Under the pieces are notes generated by a model that saw only the letters and a list, made by a program, of their open reading frames with translations, made no database searches and had not been told where the DNA came from. DNA of 64,000 nucleotides from Anaspis maculata (lineage: Eukaryota; Arthropoda; Insecta; Coleoptera; Scraptiidae). Positions within the stretch are counted from its first letter, which is position 1, and each line of letters starts with the position of its first letter. Both the position numbers and the translations under genes were made by a program. Shown here in pieces: positions 11,842 through 21,270 of this stretch. Where the stretch lies: contig OX421963.1 of NCBI GenBank assembly GCA_949128115.1, forward strand, positions 77,867,635 through 77,931,634, read 5' to 3'.

Positions 11842-11965
11842 TACCGTATGATCAAAAACTTTTCTACTTGCGGTAGGCTGTGGCCTGGTCATTGGCAGGC
11901 AAACAAGGCTGATTTTGGCCAGGCCACAGCCTACCGCAAGTAAAAAAGTTTTTGATCATACGGTA
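11842..11965. repeat. 124-nt near-perfect hairpin
   Basis: Arms 11842-11888 and 11919-11965 are complementary at 46 of 47 positions around a 30-nt loop. Both ends are TA (TACCG..CGGTA). It could be a miniature TIR element or a source of a hairpin RNA. Confidence 0.75.
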
Positions 11966-12159
11966 TAATAACCCATTGCAATAATTTCCATTTCAAGTAG
12001 ATAGAGTTTTGAATAGCATTTTATGTTGTCATACCGTTTACCCTTATTTGTTATTTTATGTTGTCAATAAACTGTAAGAAATCTCCAAGCTAATCACACA
12101 TTTAGCAGAAAATAATAACCATCAACAGAGAGGAATATATCTGTTTTTTTTTCAATTTT

Positions 12160-12300
12160 TCGTTTTCAAGAGTCTAATCAAGACTCTTGATCTTGACAGC
12201 TCTACTCTTGTCTTGTCTAGAAATTTCAAGACAAGAGTTTCTGGAGGTCTTGTCTAAGTCTTGACGTCTTTTCAAGACAAGAGTCTAGAAAGTCTAACTC
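12160..12300. repeat. TCAAGAC-rich short repeats
   Basis: Repeated TCAAGAC and AAGAGTCT words in both orientations give a degenerate short-period repeat. Confidence 0.5.
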
Positions 12301-12314
12301 TAGACGGCAACACT

Positions 12315-12398
12315 AATATTTTGGTAAAAGAGAATTGCAGTAAATATTTATTTATTTATATTTATTCATTTACTGCAATTCTCTTTTACCAAAATATT
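12315..12398. repeat. 84-nt perfect hairpin
   Basis: Two 30-nt arms (12315-12344 and 12369-12398) are exactly complementary, with a 24-nt A/T-only-rich loop. Its size is like that of a pre-miRNA, but the perfect pairing is more typical of a young miniature inverted-repeat insertion. Confidence 0.75.
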
Positions 12399-12559
12399 TC
12401 ACAAGCTTTCTACTATTTTACCTCTGACGACGGGAGACTAGAGGCTTCCGAAACTGCAGTCAGGAACATTTTATGAACGTTTTGTGGGAAGACCGCTTTT
12501 TATTCATATATTTTCACATTCTATACCCACTGTGAGCCATGGCGGACAAATTTCTGAAG

Positions 12560-12870
12560 ATCTATGAAACATGTGCACCGAGAATTGTTGAAGAAATTAT
12601 CTCAAAAAGTTCAAGTGGAATGGTCGGGTTTTACCAAAGAGACAACAAACTTTTACATGGAGAAACCTATACTTTTTGAGGGCAGGAGCCAGAAGAGAAG
12701 ACAAACGAGGATTTGATACCACTGACAAAATCATGGTTGGAGGAGAAGTAGGATACGCTTCCGGAGTTTGCTACGATCGAGATGTAAAAGTGCACCCAAG
12801 GATGATCTTGTTTCAAAAGTTCGACCAAGATTCTCTTTTTGATTCTTGTTCACAACAAAGATTGATACGC
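12560..12870. repeat. Diverged copy of the 8270-8560 repeat
   Basis: Shares blocks with 8270-8560 in the same order. In one frame it reads as a mostly polar protein-like stretch (for example Y-Q-R-D-N-K-L-L-H-G-E) interrupted by stops. It may be a fossil coding segment of unknown origin. Confidence 0.45.
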
Positions 12871-12899
12871 GGGAGTAATTAAATTAAATAAATTCACTC

Positions 12900-15020
12900 A
12901 GTGAAAAGAAAAATTTATTATTATGAAAAAAAGGTGCAAAAGTTACGATAGGCATTTTGTATTGACTATTCATTGAAAAACTGTTGATTCTTCGACAACT
13001 GTCAAATGTTTGTCTTAAGCTTGTAAGCTCTCGTTACTGACTGATATTGTGATAAAGTCAACTTAGTCTTAAATAACAAAAAAAAAATCGATTGTGTCAC
13101 CATAAAGTCAACCAGTGTGTGATCGGTGACGTCATGAAATCCGACTTTTGTGTTCGCTAGACAGTAAGACAAAATATCTGGCTTATTGGGCCACGTACAG
13201 ACATTAGCGACACATCTATGAAAAGCCCAAAGAGATAGGATTTTTTTTCATCTGAAGTACTTATATTGTTGTTTCGGTCATGAATTTTCGACGTCTTGTG
13301 ATTCGCCCGATTAGAATTCCATTTTCTTGGAAACTAGAGGATCTACAAGCATCGGTGCCCCCTCAGAAGACAGCTGAAAAGTCAGTCTACCTTCCAATTG
13401 GAAATTTTTTTCGTTGCCTTGATATTTTCTGAGAAAATCGCGCTGGGTTGTTTCAGCTGAGACACTCTGTATCTTGAAATTTCTACAAATTTTTTCACAT
13501 GTTTTGTTGAATTACCTATCAGGTGTAGTATATTTAAAATCAGCATAAAAAACTGAATCAATTCTTGTGATAAAATACAAGTGTCCAATTTCATAACAAT
13601 TTTCGATGTTTCACCGTGTGAGCAATACACAAAAGTAAATGTTTGTGGACACAATCAGAAGAGCCCTGACTTCAGCCTTATAATAAATGTATATCTTTCA
13701 ACCTAAAATATAAAATGAATCCAGTAGGTACCACGTTCGAGAAAGATGTGTTTTTTTATATTAAAATGTTGTGTCAATGTCTAATGTCTGTAAACTTTTA
13801 CATCTTAGACTTTTACATAATGCAAGTCAAGTTCCAGCTTCTTGCGTTCTTCTTTTTAGATACCTAAAAATAATTCGATAAAAAGAAATAAAACCGAGGG
13901 GTAAATCTCTTTGGAAATTTGATACGTACACCATGCACCCTCATATAAATCGCTGGAAATAATTGGGAAATCATCACAGATTAGTGTATTTTTACGTACT
14001 TGATTATGCGAAAGATTTACCTACCTTTTTGACTGTCAAGAGGAACATAGAGCTTTTTTCTCAAAGCTCAAAGATTGTGCCAAAACAGCATTTGGAGCAA
14101 AATTTCCATGTTTGATATCCGAAACAAAATGAGGCCCTGCATAGCCTGTAACTGCGGTGTATCCGTCAGCAAATATTTGGAGGTGTGCAGTGTGCACGGC
14201 TCCTCCACCAATTGTGCGGGTGATTGTCTTATCGTGCATTGTAGTCTCCAGCGAGTTGCAGAACAATTTATGCTGTTGTGTTAATAATGTTACCATTTAA
14301 TCAAAGTGTTGGCTGTGGACCTGTGGTAAAGTAATGGTTTTTATATCTTGGAAGTCAGAGGATCAGTTGTGAAAAGAAATAATAACTAATTTTGGTTTTT
14401 GGACAAAATGAGCTTGATAAAAAGTTAGGGCAGTTTTTTCTTTTCACTGTCATTGTGGTACCTTGACTACCTTGACTGTCTAGGTATGTAGAAACCTTAA
14501 ATAATTCTGCAATAGGTACTTACAGGCACATATTTTAAAGCAACCCCTGTCAAGCACAGTTTGTGAAGTGAAAAATTTGCTTTGCAGAAACTCAGTTGCT
14601 AAAGCTAGGTGGAAAAAGTGCATAAGTAGGTACCTACCTACCTCACACTGTGATCGGCATGTGCCCTGTTGTGAGTCCTTTGGCTCCTCCGTCCATTTTT
14701 CAAGTACGAGATGAGATAGCTCAATTAGCCAGTAGAGTCTGTGCCAGTAGCATACAGGAAAGAAGTAAAATAATCGCTACCAACCTGTATTCGTATTCAT
14801 AATCGATGAATCGATTTGCATGAGCATGACCACCCAAATTTCACCTTGTTCGAGAAAAAACAATCCTGCTCCGGAATAATATTTGCTTGAAAAATATGGG
14901 GTATACCTACCACATGACAACATAAAACTGTTACTTTTGCCACGTCACCGATTGCATTAGGTACCATTCATAACATACACAAAAGTTGATGTATCATCGT
15001 ACAAATTGATGCCGGTTCTG
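12900..15020. other. Intergenic, no gene supported
   Basis: About 2.1 kb with only short random frames. At 14150-14250 there is one diverged copy of the short dispersed core (GTGTGCAGTGTGCACGGCTCC and following). Nothing else was recognised. Confidence 0.5.
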
Positions 15021-15027
15021 AACCGAG

Positions 15028-15066
15028 ATATAAAACAACTCTCGCTTTCAATGATGTTTAGTTGTT
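15028..15066 (+). promoter_or_regulatory. GST core promoter
   Basis: GATATAAAACAACTCTCGCTTTC, then GTTTAGTTG, lies in the same place relative to the start codon as in the other + strand GSTs. Confidence 0.55.
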
Positions 15067-15091
15067 TCCAAGCCACGCTAGCACACACATC

Positions 15092-15844
15092 ATGGCTCCT
15101 CCGACACTTTACATGAATCCGGCAACTCCGGGCGTTAGGTCAGTGCTGATGACTGCCAAATGCCTGAACCTCGAATTGAACAAAAAGTACATCGACACCT
15201 TCAAAGGTGAAACCAAAACTCCCGAGTTCATCAAAGTAAGACCTGTGCATTTCTCTAATATGTTGCATTAAATAACACACGAAAAATTTCAGATGAACCC
15301 GCAACACACAGTGCCGACCTTGGACGATAACGGATACATTCTGTGGGAGAGTCACGCAATTCTGCCATACCTCGTCGACAAGTACGGCAAGGACGATTCT
15401 TTGTACCCCAAGGATTTGCAGAAGCGCTCGACCATCAACCAAAGACTGCACTTTGCCAGTGGCCTGCTTTATCCTAGATTTGGCGCAGTTTTGGTATGTT
15501 TTAATTCGTCAAATGCAGACTCATGTTTCAATTGCCTTATGCTTTTTTAGACGAAAAAAGTTTTCCAAAAGACTGAACCGGAACAGAAAGAGTGGGACTC
15601 GTTGTACGAGGCCTACGACTTCCTCGAAGTGTTCGTGGAAAACGGCTACATCTATGGAAGCTCTTTGACCATTGCTGATTTTGCCGTTGTGGTGATTTTG
15701 GCTTCCATGGAACTGTTGCAAAAGATCGACGCAAAGAGATGGCCAAAGTTGACGGCTTGGCTGAGGAAAATCGAATCGTTGCCTGTTTATGCTGAAAGCA
15801 AGGAGGGCATCGAGAAAATCAAACAGTTCTTCGCTAATGCTTAA
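15092..15844 (+). CDS. Glutathione S-transferase, delta/epsilon type (three exons)
   Basis: Exons 15092-15235, 15293-15493 and 15551-15844 encode 212 residues, the same plan and length as the 3908 gene and very similar in sequence ([19 protein letters not shown]...). The G-site has [13 protein letters not shown] and W-E-S-H-A-I. The C-terminal domain has S-L-T-I-A-D-F-A and P-K-L-T-A-W-L. Thr12 replaces the usual catalytic Ser. The most divergent part against the 3908 gene is exon 3 and the extreme C-terminus (F-F-A-N-A), where the substrate pocket and tail lie. An AATAAA is at 15862-15867. It is transcribed away from the 10129 relic and towards the opposite-strand GST at 16241, so the two genes are convergent with about 400 bp between them. 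Confidence 0.93.
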
Positions 15845-16195
15845 AAGAAGTGATTTTTTACAATAAATTTTTGTTCCTATGTTATGCTTTTATTCACAAA
15901 AATTTCACTATGGACTATTTTTAGTTCTTGAAATTCAATTGATCCATTGGTAGCAGATAAACCGCAAGTATGTATATTTTTTTTATAAACTCCAACTGAC
16001 CTGACCTCACTCACTGACATGCCCATTTTATCCAGTGCATCCTTTAGTTACAAGCAAACATTCCTATCATTTAATACCTACTGGACATTGATAAACATAA
16101 AAATATCATTGGTTCCTACCTCACTTATCAATGTACATACATATCTATCAATACTCAGAACATGTAAACTTAATTCCATCTAAAATCATGAGTCT

Positions 16196-16201
16196 TTTAT
16201 T
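16196..16201 (-). terminator. Polyadenylation signal
   Basis: AATAAA on the minus strand, about 40 bases beyond the stop of the 16241-17231 GST. Confidence 0.6.
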
Positions 16202-16240
16202 CAACAACAAAATGTTCAAAAACAAGGAACCAAAAAAAAA

Positions 16241-17231
16241 TCATTTTTGTTCCTTTTTAATGGTTGCGTAGAGTTGCCTGAACGGCTCCAGCCCTTCTCT
16301 ATTGATAGAATACTCAGGTAGGCTTTCCATTTTCTTGATCCAGGCTTGGACTTTCGGGTATTTGGCATAGTCAATCAGGCCCATTACTAATTCAGTACTG
16401 ACACAGCCGATCAAGGAAAAATCAGCAATCGACAACGAGTCCCCGGCTACGAACTGACCCTTCTCCAGAAATGCTTCCAGAAACTGCCAGGCTTCGTTCA
16501 TCGCATCCAGATCTGCCTGTTCCGCTTGTTTTCTTTGGAATACTATCGTACGCTGCAAAAAGGCAATGTTTGAATAACGATTTCGGATAAAGTTCCTTGC
16601 GACGACTATGAATAGGTATAAGCGGCTCATAATAAGTCGGAGATGGACCGAACCGGCGTAATTGCCAAATACAGCAATGTGATTTGTTGGAAGAGATTGG
16701 TAGGTCACGTTACCGTGATGGACCTCACTTACTGATCTCCGACTTGAAATCGAGCTTCAAGACAATTCACTGACAGTAAAAACTCACCAGAACTTTAGTG
16801 AACCGAGGAAACAACACGGACGAATCAAAGTGCAGCCTTTGTGTAATGACACTCCTCTTTTTCAAGTCTTTTGGATACAACGAGTCGTTTTTTGCATACT
16901 TTTCCACCAAATACGGCATAATGGCGTGACTGTCCCACAGAACGAAACCATCGTCGTCTTTCATAGTTGGCACCGTATGTTGTGGATTCATCTGAAATAA
17001 TCATCAATAGCGTTTTTTTCCCGTCAATTTCAAATTTTGATCCAGCTTACTCACTCTTTCCCTAACTTAGAAAGATAGGTAGTTACTCACCGCCAAATAT
17101 TCAGGAGTTTTGTTGTCGTTTTGCCTAGGATTGACTGTTTCTAATTCCAAGTCCAGTCCAATGGCTTTGGCAGTCATCAAAACTGGTCTGACTGCGGGAC
17201 TGCCTGTGAACATGTAAAGTTTCGGTGCCAT
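16241..17231 (-). CDS. Glutathione S-transferase, delta/epsilon type (three exons, minus strand)
   Basis: Exons 17231-17091, 16991-16788 and 16552-16241 encode 218 residues; introns are phase 0 with GTGAGT donors and CAG acceptors. This copy keeps Ser11 at the catalytic position (G-S-P-A-V-R), unlike its + strand neighbours. The G-site reads NPQHTVPTM, then W-D-S-H-A-I. The C-terminal domain has S-L-S-I-A-D-F. Exon 3 is longer at the C-terminus and ends K-K-E-Q-K. Exon 1 is 47 codons. A TATATAT at about 17300-17307 and a TTTCAGTTC Inr-like site lie upstream on this strand. It is likely an active cytosolic GST and a more conserved branch than the Thr12 group. Confidence 0.92.
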
Positions 17232-17461
17232 TTTTCTTTCTGGTGGTTACAGGCGGAAGTTGATCAGTGAACTGAAATAGGAATCAATTCGACCCGGCAT
17301 ATATATTAGGTACCTACTGAAATTTTGCTTACGTAATGTTAGCTTAGTGTCATGAATCATCTCGATATACAGAGATTACTCTCGAGATTACCTATCGATT
17401 ATCACCACAGATTATGATTTTTATTTTTACCAATTTTTTTACTCTTTTACAAATTTTTTGA

Positions 17462-18117
17462 TGGAATCAGTGCCTTCGTCGCAGACAGTGTGACAAGGCA
17501 ACGCCTTCATTTTTCGGAACCAAGTGAACAAAATTGCAACTGCAGCGAAATCTGCGAGGAAATCTGCTACGGTCAGCGAAAGACCTGCCATAAAGCTTTC
17601 GACAAAAACCGCTGCTAAAAATCCTGAGCTTCGTGTAATAAATGCATCAGTCGTTCTTCGTCGGGTAGAGTCTTTTTCAAAACCAAGTAGTTTACATTGG
17701 AATTTGGATTAGATACTCCTGGCCAAAAAACTTCTTTGGTCAGCATCGCCTTATTTTTGCAAATATTCATGTTAAATACAACAAATCGTTTTTCCCGAGG
17801 TTTTTTCATATTATTTGTCGACGAGACGGGGTAAGTCAAAATAGAGTAGCCCTCCCGCAAAACGTACCCGTTATCGTCCAAGGTCGGAACGATATGCTAT
17901 GGATTTATCCGAAATCATTTTAGATAAGAGTACTTTCGGTATAATCACATAAAAAGTTTGGTTTGTTATTCTAGCTTTGCTAAGCTCCATCGGAGTTTTT
18001 GTTTTGGCTTTCAGGGTGTCTATGTTGAGCTCCAGGTCCAGGCATTTGGCCCTCATCAGTACTGACCAGATGCCTGAGTAGTGAAGTTCCTGGATTCATG
18101 TACTCATAGCGCCACGT
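17462..18117 (-). pseudogene. GST pseudogene (minus strand)
   Basis: All three exon regions can be traced but are broken. Exon 1 begins near 18117 with M-A-L-P-T and is scrambled after P-G, then resumes as K-C-L-D-L-E-L-N (about 18045). Exon 2 near 17900-17820 shows a [18 protein letters not shown] start, then deteriorates after L-T-Y-P-V. Exon 3 (about 17700-17462) reads L-L-H-E-A-Q-D-F, hits a stop, and continues in another frame with G-L-S-L-T-V-A-D-F and R-K-M-K-A-L-P-C-H. The frame change inside D-F-L looks like a one-base loss. A duplicated A-D-F-(L)-A-D-F stretch is also present. No intact product is possible. It sits between an intact minus-strand GST and the errantivirus insertion. 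Confidence 0.88.
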
Positions 18118-18248
18118 TGGTAGGGCCATGTGTGCTGTCTCCTGTCTCGAAGTTTGTAAACAACCAAGTTATCGCACCCGCAAAAGAATGTTCAAAAGTC
18201 ATGGTCATCCCAGTCCCACCAACAGTTATCGCATTTTATTTGTGTACA

Positions 18249-18303
18249 CTATAAAAATAGCTTTCGCTTTCATTACCAAGGATAAGCAGAACTCAACGAC
18301 TAA
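18249..18303 (+). promoter_or_regulatory. Orphan GST-like core promoter
   Basis: CTATAAAAATAGCTTTCGC, then TTTCATTACC, resembles the + strand GST promoters at 6211 and 15028. No + strand GST coding exon follows. The errantivirus insertion begins about 50 bases downstream, and the sequence beyond it (27625 onward) is not a GST exon 1. It is likely a leftover of a lost or displaced GST copy. Confidence 0.45.
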
Positions 18304-18307
18304 ACCT
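18304..18307. repeat. Target-site duplication, left (ACCT)
   Basis: ACCT here and ACCT at 27625-27628 flank the element. Four-base duplications are usual for gypsy/errantivirus integrases. Confidence 0.75.
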
Positions 18308-18544
18308 TTTTACGTGTTTGTTTTTCAAAAAGCCTTTTTAAAAAATATCAACTTTATTAAACTGTGAAATAATTTAATTCGTACAAGTTTTAGAACGTAA
18401 TAACGGATCGACAATTTATGCGTGCGACGTGCACTCGGTCATGATACAAAGAATTGTGATACGTGCTAACTGCATGAAGTCGTATATATAAACAGCAGGT
18501 GCTAAGTAAGCAAAACTAATCTTATTCATGACGGGGTCGTAACA
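18308..18544 (-). repeat. Errantivirus 3' LTR
   Basis: 237 bp, apparently identical base for base to 27388-27624. Read on the minus strand it starts TGTTACGACCCC, has a TTTATATATACG TATA-like box, a GCAGTTAG initiator-like site and an AATAAA (plus positions 18353-18358), and ends CACGTAAA. Identity of the LTRs implies a recent insertion. Confidence 0.93.
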
Positions 18545-18556
18545 CCTCCCCCTTTT
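18545..18556 (-). other. Polypurine tract
   Basis: AAAAGGGGGAGG on the minus strand abuts the 3' LTR and is the expected primer for plus-strand DNA synthesis. Confidence 0.88.
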
Positions 18557-18798
18557 AGATAGAATTTTATAAAATTAACTGAAAATAAAAATAGAGGTAA
18601 ATTTTTTAAAATTCTAAAAATATAAAATTATTGACATAAAAGGTAAGTAAGCTAAAAACTGAAATAACAAAATCGTTAAGTACTAAAGACTTAAAATTAA
18701 AAGATTACAAATTAAAAGAAAGTGTCTTTTAGGGTCACGAGCACTTTTCACTTCGTATAAGCTCTGCTTTTAAACACTTCGCGCACTGCAAAGTTTGT
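18557..18798 (-). other. Noncoding segment between env stop and polypurine tract
   Basis: About 240 bp of AT-rich 3' untranslated element sequence with no frame of note. Confidence 0.6.
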
Positions 18799-20751
18799 TC
18801 ACAAGGCTTTTCTTTGCTGCCTCGTATTTCTTGAGACGGCTGCTGCTTCCAGAGGCGTCTCTTCAGTTTGTAGTTCGAGTGTCGGTTGCAACTCGATGTT
18901 CCACTGGTGAATAGATGTTCTACGGTGTGGTTTTGGATTGATATTGCAAAAGTTATAGATTTTTGCACAGCAACCCCTGTCGTCAGGTCTGGGGTTGTTA
19001 GAAGGTGAACTTTTCATGTAGCCAATGAAGTGGCGGCAACAGCCACATTTACAGCAGATGACTGTTACAATTATTATAACAAAGATGGTCAGGGTCCAGA
19101 TGGTGGATGCGCTGAGGTACTTTGTTGCGAAGGGCTCTTGATTTAACGTTTTGAGTTCTTCTTCAAGCTCGCCAAGTTTGTGAGCGGCGACATTTAAGTC
19201 GTCCAAGTTGAACTGGTTGATTTTAAGTGGTTTTAAATGGAACTCTTCTTTTGATGTTTGTTCCTCGCAGCATTCGAATGGAATTTGAGGGATGAAGTTC
19301 TCTTCTGTATAGTTGGAAGTTTGTTCTTCTTTAGCATATAGTTGATAAATGCCAGTATATGCATTACACCGTTTTTGTAACGTGATGAGTTTGTTGCCCT
19401 CCAGAAGTTTGGTGGTTGTACCTTGATTAGGGCAGGTGTAGGTAATTGCCAACTTTGATGGTAGGACTAGTAACCATTGGTTCTTGCCGATGTACTGAAT
19501 GTTATGGTTGATTACATTCATGATTAGTGGCTTGCATTTGTCGGAGTTTTGGAGTGTCGTGATGAGGATGACCTCACATGGTCCTTGGGTCGAGTCAAGA
19601 GGAATTAAATCTTGACACATGGCGGTTCTGTCGTCCATTTCTTGGCAGGTGTCGAGGTCATGGATCTTGATGTAAGTTCTCTTATCTTTTGATAATGCTA
19701 TCATCTTTGATTCGGGGATGATAGTATGGAAAAGGTTTGTAGAAGGATCTTTGGTTGGTACAGAGTAGAGATGGTAAAGGTCGAAGGTATCCTGATTTAT
19801 TAAAGGTATTATTATTACAAACATTAACCTGTTTTTTGTCTGAAATGCTTGAAGTTTAAAAAGATTTAATAACTGGGGAAGATTTTCCAAAGTGGGTTTG
19901 AATGGTAAGTTATTTCGCGTTAGATGTCTATTGATGTCTATCAATTCGCTGAGTAAATTTCTAGGTTTAATTATCGATGGGTGGATTATTTTTAATTTCG
20001 CAAAGGTTAAACTATTGACTATATCAGTAAGTTCTTCTGAAATTAATGTGAATGATTCTAGAAGTTGTTCACAAATATTCATCAATTTTAATTGATGCTC
20101 AAAATATTTTTGACTCCCAAAAAGGGTTTTAATTTCGTTTTCTATTACTTTCATATCTTCGTTGAATGTTTGTTCGTCAATTTGTAATTTTCTAATCGTT
20201 TCGTTAAAATTTCGAATGGTACTTGTTGTGACTTTAATTTGGTCTTTGATCAAGTTTTGAATTTCTGAATCGTCTCTTTCTAATTTGTCTATACATTTGC
20301 TAAAATATTCTCCGTCGGAGGCATCTAGATTTCCTGTTATAAATTTCCATACGGTTCCAACACCGTTTGCAAGTCCTCGTCTTACTCGGATTGTTTCGAA
20401 TTTAATTTCTGTTAACATATTATCGATTTTATTTGAAATCGCTTTTAGAATATCAAGATGGGGTTTTATCGTAAGGGAAAAAGTTCGAAATCTTACATTT
20501 TCATCGTGTTCATCTTTCAAAAGTACAGTTGTTAGGGTATTTAAAATTTGCAAATTATGTTCGTACGTTTCTTGTAAGTGATTAATGTCTTTATACACTA
20601 CTAGTTTCCAAATATCTGAAGTTATTTTTATTTCTCTCTCTTTTTCGTAAAATAGTCCTATGGTATTGTTTAGGTCTTTGATTTGGATATTGGAATAAGA
20701 AAAATTAATGAGGAATAGGAAAATAAAGATTTTAGATGGAGTCTTGTCCAT
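18799..20751 (-). CDS. env: Errantivirus envelope glycoprotein (baculovirus F-like)
   Basis: A 650-residue class I-type fusion protein expected on membranes or particles. It has an N-terminal signal peptide (hydrophobic about 8-18, then S-Y-S), a furin-type site R-V-R-R at 122-125, and directly after it a fusion-peptide region with the F-protein pattern T-G-N-L-D-x-x-D-G (about 139-147). A helical segment follows (about 155-215), then a Cys-rich ectodomain, a transmembrane helix about 549-570 and a Cys-rich cytoplasmic tail of about 80 residues. This order and length match gypsy-type Env and baculovirus/insect F proteins. It starts 8 bases after a TTGTTACAG acceptor-like site, so translation from a spliced subgenomic RNA is likely. 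No stop or frameshift interrupts it. Whether particles are infectious cannot be judged from sequence. Confidence 0.92.
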   Translation of the reverse strand: MDKTPSKIFIFLFLINFSYSNIQIKDLNNTIGLFYEKEREIKITSDIWKLVVYKDINHLQETYEHNLQILNTLTTVLLKDEHDENVRFRTFSLTIKPHLDILKAISNKIDNMLTEIKFETIRVRRGLANGVGTVWKFITGNLDASDGEYFSKCIDKLERDDSEIQNLIKDQIKVTTSTIRNFNETIRKLQIDEQTFNEDMKVIENEIKTLFGSQKYFEHQLKLMNICEQLLESFTLISEELTDIVNSLTFAKLKIIHPSIIKPRNLLSELIDINRHLTRNNLPFKPTLENLPQLLNLFKLQAFQTKNRLMFVIIIPLINQDTFDLYHLYSVPTKDPSTNLFHTIIPESKMIALSKDKRTYIKIHDLDTCQEMDDRTAMCQDLIPLDSTQGPCEVILITTLQNSDKCKPLIMNVINHNIQYIGKNQWLLVLPSKLAITYTCPNQGTTTKLLEGNKLITLQKRCNAYTGIYQLYAKEEQTSNYTEENFIPQIPFECCEEQTSKEEFHLKPLKINQFNLDDLNVAAHKLGELEEELKTLNQEPFATKYLSASTIWTLTIFVIIIVTVICCKCGCCRHFIGYMKSSPSNNPRPDDRGCCAKIYNFCNINPKPHRRTSIHQWNIELQPTLELQTEETPLEAAAVSRNTRQQRKAL

Positions 20752-21270
20752 GATGGATCTGTAACAATTATTTGTTCACAGATGACTAGATAAAACAATA
20801 AAGTTCTTAATTATGAAATTAGCTGATACGATAAACCAACCTAGGAATTATCGCTAACACTACTAAATTCGTACTATAATTGAATTTTCGGTAAAGCCGA
20901 AGGATTTTACAGTCTGAATCCTAAGATGTTATTCAGATGACAGGGACAATTTGGTGACTTCCAAAATTGTATATCAGGGCAAATCTGAATTTGACCGCAA
21001 TAAAAAATTAAAATGTTTTCCGTGAGGCGGGGGTTTGGCGGTTAATAAACCCAGCAGTTTTACAGGGAATAGAATTATGCGTATATAATCATAATTATGG
21101 GGAAAAAGGTGTTCTTTGAACATAATGGTTGACGTCTGCCAAACGTCGTCAGAGTTTTTCAAAAATTCTTGTATTAAGTCCTATTTAGTCGCCTTTTACG
21201 ACACGCATTTGGATTTACGTCTGCTTTATTCTTAAAGGTCCCAAAACAGCAGGGATTATTTGTTAAATAC
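20752..21270 (-). other. pol-env spacer with env splice acceptor
   Basis: 519 bp without a long frame. TTGTTACAG ends at 20759 (minus strand) just before the env ATG and is the best acceptor candidate. Its partner donor would be GTAAGT at 27201-27196 in the leader. The rest shows nothing recognised. Confidence 0.6.

Noticed and set aside
18304..18307. Alternative LTR borders one base outward with AACC flanks
   Set aside because: LTRs of 238 bp would give AACC on the left but ACCT on the right; the 237-bp reading gives matching ACCT flanks and places the primer site one base away.
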